24,225 nucleotides of DNA from CAYGBW01 sp964348185 (GCA_964348185.1 CAYGBW010000040.1:1-24225); one strand, 5' to 3'; counted from the first letter of the stretch, positions 1 to 9,616 are shown. Made by a program: numbers and translations. Notes: a model not told the origin generated them from the letters alone.

Positions 1-83
1 TGAGACTCAACATTCCACAGGGATAATCTCAAAGGTCCTGTCTCATTAGCCAACGGCCCTGGTATCTTCAGAAACGCCTTGGC
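1..83 (-). promoter_or_regulatory. folded 5' leader or small RNA start downstream of the promoter
   Basis: Read on the minus strand, the transcript from the 90-117 promoter begins with GCCAAGGC (83-76), which pairs with GCCGTTGGC (57-49) as an 8-bp stem with one bulged G. A second inverted pair, TGAGAC (45-40) and GTCTCA (6-1), encloses a further possible CAGG/CCTG pairing. No start codon with a good Shine-Dalgarno is seen before the edge. It may be a structured 5' UTR or the start of a small RNA. I do not recognise a known riboswitch class. Confidence 0.35.
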
Positions 84-89
84 CCGATT

Positions 90-117
90 ATTTTAGCAGG
101 TTGCAAGAATCTGTCAA
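90..117 (-). promoter_or_regulatory. sigma70-type promoter firing off the left edge
   Basis: On the minus strand a perfect -35 box TTGACA (117-112) is followed after 16 bp by TAAAAT (95-90), a 5/6 match to the -10 consensus. Transcription would start near 83-84 and leave the window at its left edge, so the controlled gene is not visible. The predicted start coincides with the first base of a stem-loop (see 1-83). The promoter lies downstream of lhr, so it begins a separate transcription unit. Confidence 0.55.
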
Positions 118-212
118 GAACCACAGCGTGGTAGAGATTGCCGAGAAAAACAGCGACAGCCGTTGATTAGACGACATCTTCGCCTAACCTCAACTCCAAC
201 TCAATGAACTCA

Positions 213-234
213 GAAAAAGGATACCGTCTTTTTC
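213..234. other. A/T-rich hairpin between lhr and the leftward promoter
   Basis: GAAAAAG (213-219) and CTTTTTC (228-234) form a perfect 7-bp inverted repeat with an 8-nt loop. The U-rich arm is part of the stem, and the dyad reads the same on both strands. It could help end lhr transcription, but it lacks a GC-rich stem. Confidence 0.2.
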
Positions 235-251
235 GGCACGGCCACAGGGAA

Positions 252-273
252 GACCCCTTTGAAGTAAAGGGTC
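252..273 (-). terminator. possible terminator hairpin downstream of lhr
   Basis: On the minus strand GACCCTTT (273-266) pairs with AAAGGGGTC (260-252) through a 5-nt loop, as an 8-bp stem with one bulged G, about 160 bp past the lhr stop. Only two T residues follow, so it is a weak intrinsic terminator at best. The remaining sequence between here and lhr holds nothing I recognise. Confidence 0.25.
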
Positions 274-432
274 ATGACAAACACCATGGAAGGATTTAAA
301 AGACTCCCTACCGACGAGATGGAAAGGGCCCATGTTCAACCGAGTCTGAAGAAATTAGGTTCTCCTCTTTTTTTCTGGGCGCAATACGGCGGCCCCAAAA
401 CGCACAGGACCGGCGATCGCGCTTCCCCGTCA

Positions 433-3400
433 TCAACCCAGCCTGCGGCAGAGGATAACGTTCTTGTAATCGATCATGACGTCAAAGCCGGTGCGGAGGG
501 CATCGAGATATGGACTGCGAGCCGCTTCATCACCATTGATCGTCTCGATGGTAATCCGACGGAGGGGCTGAACCTGACGCGTGAGGAGATGACGGAGAGG
601 GCCCAGGTAGCTCTGCAAATGGGGATCGTCGGGGGGCACATGAAAAGTCAGCGACTTACCCCTTCCCTTGGATAACAGGACGATCCTCTTGCCCCGATAG
701 ACCAGGTGCGTGGTGTCCAAGCGTTTGGGCAGGGTCCCTCGGATGGCCTCGAGTTGCACGCCGCACAGCGACGCGGGATCGGTTGCATTGAACCAGTAGA
801 CGGCGTCTTCTGGCAGCTTTCTCTGCAACAGGCGGAAGGCCTCATGGGAGATGAACTGGGGGCCCGGAATCCCCTGAAAGAAGCAACCCGCCAGGACCTC
901 TCCAGACAGCTCCATCAGCCGTAGGGATCGAAATAGGCTCGACCAGCGCAGGGGAATCGACTCTCGCACCAGCAACTCCCGAAACAGAATCCCGTAGCGA
1001 TCGAGTAACAGTCTGACACGGTCCTTCTTCCGCTCCTCGATTTCAAGGAGGTCATCGGAAAGGACCAGGCTGGGCAGGCGAAACCAGTTGCCCGCAGCGT
1101 ACAGGGAATCTCTCCATCGGGAGAAACGGGCACGGCCGCTCGATCGATGTCTCCTCCTGGAGGAGCGCCCATTTCCAGCTGCTATATGGGGCACCTTGAA
1201 CCGATTTTCGATGCCCCGACGGAGGCAGAGGAACGTGTCATTGGTCACTCGCCCCTGCCACACGGCCTCCCAGAGCCGGTCAGCCAATTCCTCAGGCTTC
1301 CACTTCGATGCCCGAAGGAGGGTTGAAAAATCGTACCGACCCATCGTGTCTGCGAACAGATTCAGGACTGGCCCATTGCCGGGAGCCCCCCTCTCCGGGT
1401 TGGGTTGATCGGTCGTGTCCGATCCCACGACGACCTGCCCGTCACTATCCGCCTCTTCCTCCATCAGCTCGAGATCGGATTCAAAGCAGAAGGCTAGGTG
1501 ACGATTCTCGCTGCCAATCCACCGGAGATCTCCCGCCTGCATGACCGTGTCGAGCCACGAAGGGTCATAGGGGTGGAGTCGCGCAGGCAGAATCTCCGAC
1601 TCCCAGAGGTGGGCTGGTACACGATAACAGAGAAGCTGTTCGATTCGCCGGAACAACCCGTCGATGCCCTCATCCGAGACGGCCACCCCCTGATAGCTCG
1701 CAAGAAACAAGGGCAGCCATTCAATACCCATCGGCTCAAAGGCCGGTAGGGCATCGGCCCGTGAGAGCCTCAGCAGAATCTCAAAATTCTCCCCGTCGCA
1801 GATGTCATCGTCCCTGCCGCCCGTCACGAGTTGACCCGTGATCAATTTCTGCGAATCAACGAGGTCTTCCAGCGCCAGCAGGAGACGGTGATTTTCGATC
1901 CCCAGGGCCGTACGAATGAAGGCGACCGTCGTCGGGCCATAGAACTGCAACCATTCACCGAGCAGGGAGGTCAAAACCTCATCCCGGTCTTCTTCAAAGG
2001 TTGTGACGGCCTCCCCGTTCAAAATCGGAGCTGCGGCGGCCGGAGGCAACGATTCAACCTGAATGGTGTCCTCTGTGCCGTAGAGGCCGTAAACAATCCG
2101 TGGCGCCATTTCCAGTGCGGCGATCAGTGGTTCCGTGGCGTTTGGTGCCGTGATCCGGACGAGTTTTTCCGCAACGGGTTCTAGCAATGCGAAGGGGTCT
2201 ACTCCATGATCCTTACCCATGGCATGAAGCAAGGACTCCCACTCCGAAGACGGAATGATCAATCGCTCCTTAACCCAGTCGATCAGATCACGGGATGTGG
2301 ACGGTGAGTATCCCGGACTGAGTCGTTTGCGTTTTCGCTCAAACTGGGTAACGAGTTCTCGGGCAACACCCGGGCGAATGCCCGGGGTGAACACAACCTC
2401 GCGGAGCAAGTCGCTCCGGAGCTTCGATGTCTTTCCCGAGGACGGTTCATCCCTCATGTACATGTACTGGCTGATCTGCCTCCACGTCGCGCCTAGCGCC
2501 ATCGGACTGGCGTGGCTTGTGCGGACCTCGGACCATTTGATCGATCCTGATTCCAATTCGGTCAGGACCTGGCGTAGACTCTCCAGATCAAACTCGTCCT
2601 GCATACAGGTGCGCCAGGTTTCAAGGAGAATGGGAAAATCGTCATACTGGAAAACCGCATCGAGTAGTTTTTGAGATCGCAGCCGGCTCATCCACAGGGG
2701 CATCCGTTCGTTGGCCCTGTTACGGGTCAAGAGTAATGAACGGCCGGCACACTCCCGGAACCTTGCACCAAAAAAACCGGACCCCTCAAGCCGCTTTCTG
2801 AGGAGTTCTTCGATTGTGGCGCCCGTCACCAGGGAGAGGATTTCTTCGCTGGACAGCTCGTGGGGGAACACAAGGACAACACAATCGTCACCCCCGTACA
2901 CCTCCAAACGATGGCCGAATCGGGCCTCCCAGGCGGCATCCAGCGCCATTGCAAAGGGACGGTTGACCCTCCCCCCCCATAGGGTGTGTAGCACAACCTG
3001 GTTCCCTGGTGTCGAACCGGGTCCTGCACTGACAAATTCGACGAGCAGATGATGGCGATGGGGCAGAGCACCCCCGGTCGTCTCTTTTTGTTTCTTCAAG
3101 AAACCGATCAGCTGCCGCGCCGCCGTTGAATCCATGCAGTGGTCGCGGCAGAGGGAGCTGGCAAAATCTGGGTCGTCCAGGCGATCATTCGCCGCTTCCA
3201 GAAAACAACCGATCCGTGCGGAGAAGTGAAAGTCCCGGCTATTCTCCTCACCGATCCAGAATGGCGGTGCCATTGCCTTGGGGTGGCCTGGAACGACAAA
3301 TACATCGTTGTGTGTCATGCGCTCGATCTTCCAGTTTTGGGTGCCAAGGGTAAGGGTCTGTCCGATCGATGCCTCCCAGACGAACTCCTCATCGAGTTCG

Positions 3401-4971
3401 CCGATTCGCGCGTTCGTGTCGTTGTGGCGAAGGTGGAAATACCCCCGGTCGGGAATCGTACCGCCGGACGTAAAGAGGGCGAGCTGCGCCCCTTTTCTGG
3501 CCACCACGGTATTGTCAAGCCGGTCAATTGAAACCCGTGGATTCAGCTCGCGAATTCGACTATCTGCGTAACGTCCGCCCAGCATATTCAAAACCAGGTC
3601 GAACTGTTCTCGGCTCAGATGGCGATAGGGATAGCTCGCCTTTAACTCGACATAAAGGGCGTCGATGTTCCACGTCTCAATGCAAACCATGGACACGATG
3701 ACCTGGGCCAACACATCGAGGGGACATTGAACAGGGTCGATCGCTTCGATATCCTGGCAGAGGATTGCGGACGCGAGGACCCCGGCCTCCAGAAAGTCAT
3801 GGGAATGCGTCGGAAACAGCGTCCCCCTGCTGACCTCACCCACCTGGTGCCCGGCACGACCCACCCGCTGAATGGCCGACGAAATCGAAGGGGGGCACTG
3901 GATCAGGACCACCTCGTCGAGTGCACCGATATCGATCCCCATCTCCAAGGAGTTCGTCGCGACAATCGCCTGTAACTCCCCGGCCTTGAGCTTCCGTTCG
4001 ACTTCCCCCCGTATCTCCCGTGAAAGGGAACCGTGATGGGCATAGGCGATCGGCCCTTCTTCCCCACTGTTGATCTTCAAAGTCAACTTTTCGCAGAGCC
4101 GCCTGCTGTTCACAAAGAGCAGAGTCGAACGGTTCTTGGCGATCACCCGTTTGAACTCATCCACAAGGGGGTCCCACACCGATTCCTGAATCTGACGATC
4201 GACGGCCTCCGCGGGGAACCGCACAGAGACGTCGTACCCCTTTGCCGTTGGCGACTGCACAATAGAGACCCGTCGCGCCGTGTAGCGGGGGTTGTGGGGG
4301 GGGCCGTCGACGATGAAGCCCCCGACGAATTCGGCTACGGTCTCCAGGGGCCGAATCGTTGCGGACAGTGCAATCCGTTGAAAATCACCGGCCAGGCGCA
4401 CGAGCCGATCCACAGCAGTGATGAGATGGACACCCCGCTTGTTCCCCACCACCCCATGGATTTCATCGAGAATCACGGTTGAAACGCTCGTCAGTACTGA
4501 CCTGCCGCCAGCAGAACTCATCAAGAGGTTTAGACTCTCGGGGGTCGTGATGAGGATTTCCGGGGGTTGACGTTGCATTCGCCGTCGATCCGATGGGGGC
4601 GTATCTCCGCTGCGGGTCTGGACATGGATGGGGGGAAAAGACGCTCCGGCCTTCTCAAAGACCTGTCTCAGTTCGCCCAGGGGTCCGAGGAGGTTTCGTC
4701 GAATGTCGTTGTTGAGGGCTTTCAGCGGCGAAACGTAGAGAACACTTGTATGCCCTGTAGTCCAGGCCTCGGTAACCAGCTGATTGATTGCCCAGAGGAA
4801 CGCCGCAAGGGTCTTGCCACTTCCTGTCGGGGCCGTGATCAGCATGTGTTCGCCCCGAGCGATGCCTGGCCAGGCCTGCTCCTGGACATCCGTGGGTCGG
4901 CCAACCCCCTCGACAAACCAGCGCGCAATTAGCGGGTGAAATCGAGACAGAGCGTTTCCCTTCGGGGTCAT
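433..4971 (-). CDS. lhr: Lhr-type ATP-dependent DNA helicase (large helicase-related protein)
   Basis: This superfamily 2 helicase has 1512 residues, the length of full bacterial Lhr (about 1500). Visible motifs are Walker A APTGSGKT (47-54), motif II DEIH (169-172), motif III SAT (203-205), the helicase C-domain stretch ATNSLEMGIDIG (about 338-349) and motif VI QRVGRAGH (368-375). The region after about 400 matches the winged-helix and beta-barrel Lhr core, and the last 600 residues the long C-terminal extension typical of bacterial Lhr. Members are ATP-driven 3'-to-5' translocases that unwind RNA:DNA hybrids and are linked to DNA repair. The gene starts 19 bp after the CAP lipoprotein gene and is probably the last gene of that unit. 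The Shine-Dalgarno before the ATG is weak, consistent with translation coupled to upstream genes. The link to envelope genes is probably incidental. Confidence 0.95.
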   Translation of the reverse strand: MTPKGNALSRFHPLIARWFVEGVGRPTDVQEQAWPGIARGEHMLITAPTGSGKTLAAFLWAINQLVTEAWTTGHTSVLYVSPLKALNNDIRRNLLGPLGELRQVFEKAGASFPPIHVQTRSGDTPPSDRRRMQRQPPEILITTPESLNLLMSSAGGRSVLTSVSTVILDEIHGVVGNKRGVHLITAVDRLVRLAGDFQRIALSATIRPLETVAEFVGGFIVDGPPHNPRYTARRVSIVQSPTAKGYDVSVRFPAEAVDRQIQESVWDPLVDEFKRVIAKNRSTLLFVNSRRLCEKLTLKINSGEEGPIAYAHHGSLSREIRGEVERKLKAGELQAIVATNSLEMGIDIGALDEVVLIQCPPSISSAIQRVGRAGHQVGEVSRGTLFPTHSHDFLEAGVLASAILCQDIEAIDPVQCPLDVLAQVIVSMVCIETWNIDALYVELKASYPYRHLSREQFDLVLNMLGGRYADSRIRELNPRVSIDRLDNTVVARKGAQLALFTSGGTIPDRGYFHLRHNDTNARIGELDEEFVWEASIGQTLTLGTQNWKIERMTHNDVFVVPGHPKAMAPPFWIGEENSRDFHFSARIGCFLEAANDRLDDPDFASSLCRDHCMDSTAARQLIGFLKKQKETTGGALPHRHHLLVEFVSAGPGSTPGNQVVLHTLWGGRVNRPFAMALDAAWEARFGHRLEVYGGDDCVVLVFPHELSSEEILSLVTGATIEELLRKRLEGSGFFGARFRECAGRSLLLTRNRANERMPLWMSRLRSQKLLDAVFQYDDFPILLETWRTCMQDEFDLESLRQVLTELESGSIKWSEVRTSHASPMALGATWRQISQYMYMRDEPSSGKTSKLRSDLLREVVFTPGIRPGVARELVTQFERKRKRLSPGYSPSTSRDLIDWVKERLIIPSSEWESLLHAMGKDHGVDPFALLEPVAEKLVRITAPNATEPLIAALEMAPRIVYGLYGTEDTIQVESLPPAAAAPILNGEAVTTFEEDRDEVLTSLLGEWLQFYGPTTVAFIRTALGIENHRLLLALEDLVDSQKLITGQLVTGGRDDDICDGENFEILLRLSRADALPAFEPMGIEWLPLFLASYQGVAVSDEGIDGLFRRIEQLLCYRVPAHLWESEILPARLHPYDPSWLDTVMQAGDLRWIGSENRHLAFCFESDLELMEEEADSDGQVVVGSDTTDQPNPERGAPGNGPVLNLFADTMGRYDFSTLLRASKWKPEELADRLWEAVWQGRVTNDTFLCLRRGIENRFKVPHIAAGNGRSSRRRHRSSGRARFSRWRDSLYAAGNWFRLPSLVLSDDLLEIEERKKDRVRLLLDRYGILFRELLVRESIPLRWSSLFRSLRLMELSGEVLAGCFFQGIPGPQFISHEAFRLLQRKLPEDAVYWFNATDPASLCGVQLEAIRGTLPKRLDTTHLVYRGKRIVLLSKGRGKSLTFHVPPDDPHLQSYLGPLRHLLTRQVQPLRRITIETINGDEAARSPYLDALRTGFDVMIDYKNVILCRRLG

Positions 4972-4990
4972 CGGTCTTCACTCAATGAAT

Positions 4991-5551
4991 CTATTTCTTG
5001 GGAGACGCTAGCACAAGGGTCCAATACGTTCCATACGTGGATGAGGGGTTACGAAAACAGGCCGCTCCGATTTCGGTGAAGGTTGGGTTCATGATGTTTG
5101 CGCAATGACCCGGGCTATTCAACCATGCCAAGACCGTCTGCTCAGTGCTTTCCCGTCCTCCAGATATGTTTTCTCCAATAGACCTCCAAGCATATCCAGC
5201 CTCTTTAACCCTCCTGGCCAACGGAGTCCCCTTTGACCCCATATGACTGAGCGTGTCGTTATTCGCCATATCCCTTGAGTGATGAAACGCAACTCTGGCC
5301 AGCGTTCGATTCCATTTGATGGGAGGCACGGCAGACCGTTTTTTCGCACCACATCGACGCTTCGAGGCTCTTGCGGCATTAATCAGCCTGACCATTTCTC
5401 TTTGGACTACCTGGGATGGCTCACATTGAAAGAATTGATTCTTCCGGATAACGACAACCTCTTTCCTGGGAGCCCCACATCCCATGACCAAGGAGAGGCC
5501 CAAGGCTAAAGGGAGGGCACGGGGAGCATGGGAAAGGAGAAGACCCTTCAC
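4991..5551 (-). CDS. CAP/SCP-domain lipoprotein (YkwD-like)
   Basis: The protein has 186 residues from a GTG start 4 bp after the DUF4340 stop. I chose GTG because an AGGGGGG Shine-Dalgarno lies just upstream and because it places a proper signal peptide at the N terminus; an ATG 90 bp further up would run into the upstream gene. Residues 1-25 are a lipoprotein signal with lipobox VMGC (Cys25). Residues 50-183 carry CAP landmarks: HSRDMA (91-96), SHMG (102-105), GENIS (126-130), SPGHCANIMNP (146-156), FTEIG (158-162) and YWTLV (176-180). The His and Glu positions typical of the CAP cavity are present. Bacterial CAP proteins are secreted or surface proteins whose biochemical role is mostly unknown. 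The tight spacing says it is co-translated with the Gld-type ABC genes, so an envelope role is likely. Confidence 0.88.
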   Translation of the reverse strand: MKGLLLSHAPRALPLALGLSLVMGCGAPRKEVVVIRKNQFFQCEPSQVVQREMVRLINAARASKRRCGAKKRSAVPPIKWNRTLARVAFHHSRDMANNDTLSHMGSKGTPLARRVKEAGYAWRSIGENISGGRESTEQTVLAWLNSPGHCANIMNPTFTEIGAACFRNPSSTYGTYWTLVLASPKK

Positions 5552-5555
5552 CTCA

Positions 5556-7028
5556 TCACCCCCCTTTTCCGGTGACGGGGTTTTTGAAGATCTGATCGAT
5601 AGGGGGGAGAATCCTGTCGACATCGGCCGCGGCCATGACAAATATCCGGGGATCGTCGTCGATCCTCATATACCGGCCCGCCATGCCCCGGGCGGGTTGA
5701 CCCAAGGCGATTCCATGGCGTTCCCCGTTTTTCATCACGATCGTTACCTGATGGCCCGCCTCTTTGAGTCCCCTGTCGGAATCCGGATCGAGTTGAACAA
5801 AGTCGACTGGGGAAACCCTCGGTAGGGAATCCCAGATCCCTTTCGCCTTTTCTTGACGGAGTTCTTGCCCCTCAAGACCCCCTGAACGGATTTTGAACTC
5901 GCCTGAAGGCGTTTTTTCGAGGACGAGGGTCCCCTGGGGCCAGGTAAGGGAAACCCGTTGTATCGCCTCCTTGTCGAAGGAAAAAGACGGAAGTTCGAAC
6001 AGGTCCTTACCCGCTTTGAACACCTGCTGGAAGGTGTATCCCGGGACCCGGAAAATCGTTCCGTCTCCACCCTCAACCATCATGTATCCGTCCTCGCGGG
6101 GATCGGGACGAGAAGCGACCAGGGTTGTCTCTCCACCCTGCTCTAGCGTAACGGTGCACCTGAACAGAGGATCGGCAAGACCCTTTTCCTCCTTGTCCTG
6201 GGGGTCGATAATGTCGGTGGCGGTAAGCCCTGACAAAGCTCTGGCTATCCCATCTATGCCATTCTCTTTGATCGGAAAGGGGGGATCCTCGGCAACCCAT
6301 TCAACGGTTTGGGGGGTGGGAGCGCCCTTCTGAGCGCTGGCTCCTTCTGTCCCTTCTCCAGCGGCTAAATCTGCCTTCTTTCTCCTTTCAAAGACCGCTT
6401 TCCGGTCGGGCCAGACGATTGAAAGTCGCTCAATGTTCTCCTGGTTAACGGCTATTATGGCCTTGTCGACCCAGTGCGATTGGCTCGGTGTTTTGGAGGG
6501 ATCGTCGGTCACGAGCCCCACTTCCCTCCGCAAACTCTCAGCGAGAACGTAGACCGAGTCTTCACCCTTCAGGCGGGCAAATCCTCCATTGGGCAGGTCT
6601 TTCCCCACCAATAGATGGAGCCACGCCTCCTCACTTTTCTTCTTGTAGACGGAGAAATGGATCGCCTTTTCTTCGGCTAGGTCGAAATCGTCCAGGACCG
6701 ACGCATCGGAGACGCGGAATTCCCCCTCCAGGTTCTTGAGCCGATCCAGAAGTGCAGACACCTTTTCACCGTCACCCGGGGCGTTGAAATAGCTCCTTAT
6801 TCGCCATCGGGAATCCTCCCTCTCAAGAAGCACTTTCTCGTCCTTTTTGTTTCCCAAGAATACTTCCAGGCGTCCTACGTCCGATACCAGAAAATCCTCT
6901 GGTGCAAGTCGTGTCAGCCCCGCCTCCACCCTAAGCTCATTCTGGGGCTTCTTTCGACCGAACAGAAAAACAAGAACCACCAGGACCACAAGCACCACGA
7001 CCAGGGGAATGAGTTTCCGTGGGTTCAT
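5556..7028 (-). CDS. DUF4340-domain membrane-anchored protein of a Gld-type ABC system
   Basis: The protein has 490 residues. One hydrophobic segment near the N terminus (about 7-23, almost all Val and Leu) precedes a short basic stop, giving a single anchor with a large extracytoplasmic part. The rest shows the repeated beta-rich pattern of DUF4340: blocks resembling 'W-R-I...A-P-G-D...V-S-A-L-L-D-R-L' (about 75-95) recur in the second half (about 295-400). DUF4340 proteins are usually encoded next to GldA/GldF/GldG-type transporters, as here, and are presumed to be a periplasmic partner; no enzyme activity is known. The ATG has an AGGGAGGA Shine-Dalgarno 6 bp upstream. An 80-bp gap separates it from the permease gene. 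The stop codon is 4 bp from the GTG of the CAP lipoprotein gene. Confidence 0.85.
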   Translation of the reverse strand: MNPRKLIPLVVVLVVLVVLVFLFGRKKPQNELRVEAGLTRLAPEDFLVSDVGRLEVFLGNKKDEKVLLEREDSRWRIRSYFNAPGDGEKVSALLDRLKNLEGEFRVSDASVLDDFDLAEEKAIHFSVYKKKSEEAWLHLLVGKDLPNGGFARLKGEDSVYVLAESLRREVGLVTDDPSKTPSQSHWVDKAIIAVNQENIERLSIVWPDRKAVFERRKKADLAAGEGTEGASAQKGAPTPQTVEWVAEDPPFPIKENGIDGIARALSGLTATDIIDPQDKEEKGLADPLFRCTVTLEQGGETTLVASRPDPREDGYMMVEGGDGTIFRVPGYTFQQVFKAGKDLFELPSFSFDKEAIQRVSLTWPQGTLVLEKTPSGEFKIRSGGLEGQELRQEKAKGIWDSLPRVSPVDFVQLDPDSDRGLKEAGHQVTIVMKNGERHGIALGQPARGMAGRYMRIDDDPRIFVMAAADVDRILPPIDQIFKNPVTGKGG

Positions 7029-7108
7029 TGATGTCCTCCCTCTATGGAAAGCGCTGTTCTGTTCAGAAGGAAATCGGGATTCTCCGAATTTCGTTGCACT
7101 GTATTGGG

Positions 7109-9616
7109 TTACGAATTGCGGTTGTGTTGGATCGTGTATGATTCACGGTTCCGCCGACGGACCAAGGCCCCTCCCACGCCCACACAGGCGATGAACAGAT
7201 TGACCATCCCGATATTCACAAATTTCCAGAGATTTCTTGTGGCTGCAGACGGCCTATCGATTGCGCGGTCGACGGGTCTCTTGGCCCGGATGTGAATGAG
7301 TTCTTCCCCGAGGGCGAGGGCATCGACCGCATTGAGAACCAGGTCGAGGCTTCCCTGGGAGAGAAAACTGCGCTTGAACATTTGAGAGCCGCCGATGAGA
7401 AAGAGTCTACCCGGTTTGGGCACAACGGGTTTAGCCTCCTCTTCGGGGCTTTCTTTTGTCCTGTCTTCTTGTCCCGGAGGGGAGGGCTCTTTGGGCCAGG
7501 CCGGTCTTGGCTTCCCCTGGAAAGCGTCGGAAAACTGTCCTTCAACGTAAACCATGACAGGATATCGGGAATATTGCCCATCCGCCGGCCCGTCCACGTC
7601 TGCCTGGGTCAGTTGCCGTTCAGGGGGTACTTTCCACGCTCGATCGCTCGTCTGAATCAGGGGTGTGACGCGGAGCTTGTTCTCCTGGATTCTTTCCTCG
7701 TCAAGGGAAATGGCCGAACCCCACAGAAACAAGATCCGGCCCAGTCTCGAGGTGAGCGAGAAATTCTCATTCATGGAGGATGGGTTTATGATGATATGGG
7801 TTGGCAGTTTCAGGGTTACACCTCGACTGAAAAAGGCCTCAAGGGGGTTGGTCGCGTCGGAGATTGTCAAGGCCTCGTGATTCTGATCCATGAGTATGGA
7901 GGGATCCACCTCCAAGCCCGATACCTTGAGAACATCGTTGATGCCGGGAACCTCGTCAAGCCTTTTCAGGCTGACCCTGCCCTTTGTCATCCGGTAGTCC
8001 CACCGGGAGATCTGAACCGCGATGAAGACGGGTTTGCCAGCGACAAGGGATCTGTTAATCTCCCATTTTTGGCGCTCACTGAGGTTCCTCGGATTGATGA
8101 GGACCAAGGTGTCGTAATTCTCAGGGAGGGGATCGTCAGCGGTCAGGGAGACCCTCCGTACATCATATTTTTCAAGAACGAGAAGCCTATGGAGCGTTTC
8201 GTAGGGATCTTCGGTCTGGGGGAGAGGACGCCCCATCTGTCGGTACAGGGCAATGACTTGGGGGGAGAGGTTCAGATCATCCTGGGGAGCGATCATCGCG
8301 ACAACCGGTTTTTTCTCCCGGGCCAGTTTGTAAGTCGTATTGATCAGGCTATATTCCAGATCATAGAGGTCCTGGGGTAAGACCCGCGGGATAATCTCCT
8401 CAGGTTTGTCTTTGTAAGCAATACCAATGGAAGCATAGATAAGCTGGGTTGTGGACTGATCCTGCCGCAGGGCCCTGACGGAAAAGGGTCTGATCCCTTT
8501 GTCCAACAGCCGTTTTTCTAAAGCATCCTCCTCGGGCTCCCCTTTCCCCTTTTCGCCCTCAGGAGCCAGCACGTTGGCTGCTTCCATATGGATGGTGCGG
8601 TACATGAGCTTTGATCCGGAAGCGATCCGCATCTCTTCGAACTTGTCGAGAATGTCCTGTTCAAGCGTTCTGAGCTCTGTCGGCATCTTGTCTCTGGGCG
8701 TAATGTAGAGCTTGACCTGAACGGGAACTTTTAATTCTGAAAGGATCTTCTTGGAGGACGGCGAAAGGGTATAGATCCGGTCCTCTGTGAAGTCGAAACG
8801 CCCCAGGGAGTGGATGGCCGTCAGGTAATTGAAAACCAGACCGATGGCAAGGCATAGGACCAGGGCCACCGAGAAAATCATCCGGTACCGGGGGCGATTC
8901 CTGCCCTCAAGATAAAACCCGTTGAGGAACAGAAACAGGATCGTCCAAATGAGAAAGTAGAGTATGTCCCCAACTTCCACCACACCGCGGGTAAAGGCCG
9001 TGTAATGGCCGGTGACGCCAGCCAGGTCCGCCAGGAGCACGCCCAAGCCGGGCCAGAAATTGTCCAGATAGGTGGCGATGAAAATCGTTCCCAAGAGATA
9101 GACCCCAAAGCAGGCCAAAAGGGCCAGGATGAACGCAACAATCTGGTCCTTGCACAGACCCGAGAAGAATACGCCCATGCTGAGAAAGAACCCGCCGAGC
9201 AGCAGGGATCCCAAATAGCCGGCCCCAATGGCCCCCAGGTCCGGTTTGCCCAGAGCCGAAAGCATCAGGGGGATCGTAAAGGTTCCGGCCAAGGTGGCCA
9301 CGTAGAAGATGCAGCCAGCAAAGTATTTACCCAGGACGAGTTCGTGGGGTTTCATGGGAAAGGTCAAGAGGAGTTCATGGGTGTTCTCCTTCCGTTCCTC
9401 GGCCCAGGAACGCATGGTCACCGCTGGGATAAAAACACAGAGAATCAGGGGGAGGCTCATAAAGAATCCCCGCATGTCAGCCTGGGGAAAGGTAAAGAAG
9501 GGGGTGATGTAGAGGCCCACCGAGACCATCAGAAAGACAATGGTGTATACATACCCGATTGTGGATTTGTAATAGGCACCCAGTTCACGTCGGGCAATGA
9601 TCCAGATGTTTTTCAT
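7109..9616 (-). CDS. fused GldF-GldG: ABC-2 permease joined to the auxiliary substrate-handling domain
   Basis: The protein has 835 residues. Residues 1-240 form an ABC-2 type permease with about six membrane segments and the conserved GldF stretch SWAEERKENTHELLLTFPM (70-88). A further membrane helix (about 247-266) leads into a GldG domain beginning RFDFTEDRIYTLSP (273-286), the hallmark of the ABC_transp_aux family. The soluble part continues to about 780 with a low-complexity Pro/Glu/Lys linker near 715-745. A C-terminal helix (about 793-815) ends in a basic tail. In many bacteria GldF and GldG are separate genes; here they are one open frame. The start overlaps the ATPase stop by ATGA, so the two are translationally coupled. 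The role is membrane transport or extrusion of an unknown envelope substrate. In Bacteroidetes the homologues are needed for gliding, but nothing here shows gliding. Confidence 0.9.
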   Translation of the reverse strand: MKNIWIIARRELGAYYKSTIGYVYTIVFLMVSVGLYITPFFTFPQADMRGFFMSLPLILCVFIPAVTMRSWAEERKENTHELLLTFPMKPHELVLGKYFAGCIFYVATLAGTFTIPLMLSALGKPDLGAIGAGYLGSLLLGGFFLSMGVFFSGLCKDQIVAFILALLACFGVYLLGTIFIATYLDNFWPGLGVLLADLAGVTGHYTAFTRGVVEVGDILYFLIWTILFLFLNGFYLEGRNRPRYRMIFSVALVLCLAIGLVFNYLTAIHSLGRFDFTEDRIYTLSPSSKKILSELKVPVQVKLYITPRDKMPTELRTLEQDILDKFEEMRIASGSKLMYRTIHMEAANVLAPEGEKGKGEPEEDALEKRLLDKGIRPFSVRALRQDQSTTQLIYASIGIAYKDKPEEIIPRVLPQDLYDLEYSLINTTYKLAREKKPVVAMIAPQDDLNLSPQVIALYRQMGRPLPQTEDPYETLHRLLVLEKYDVRRVSLTADDPLPENYDTLVLINPRNLSERQKWEINRSLVAGKPVFIAVQISRWDYRMTKGRVSLKRLDEVPGINDVLKVSGLEVDPSILMDQNHEALTISDATNPLEAFFSRGVTLKLPTHIIINPSSMNENFSLTSRLGRILFLWGSAISLDEERIQENKLRVTPLIQTSDRAWKVPPERQLTQADVDGPADGQYSRYPVMVYVEGQFSDAFQGKPRPAWPKEPSPPGQEDRTKESPEEEAKPVVPKPGRLFLIGGSQMFKRSFLSQGSLDLVLNAVDALALGEELIHIRAKRPVDRAIDRPSAATRNLWKFVNIGMVNLFIACVGVGGALVRRRNRESYTIQHNRNS

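Noticed and set aside
186..198. 13-base exact match AACCTCAACTCCA shared with 10886-10898
   Set aside because: A match of this length is expected by chance in a window of this size.
274..675. 133-codon plus-strand frame at the left of lhr
   Set aside because: It overlaps the 3' end of lhr for most of its length, its first part has no protein-like pattern, and no Shine-Dalgarno precedes its ATG.
7292..8380. 362-codon open frame antisense to the GldF-GldG fusion
   Set aside because: It lies opposite a well-supported gene and has no domain or ribosome site.
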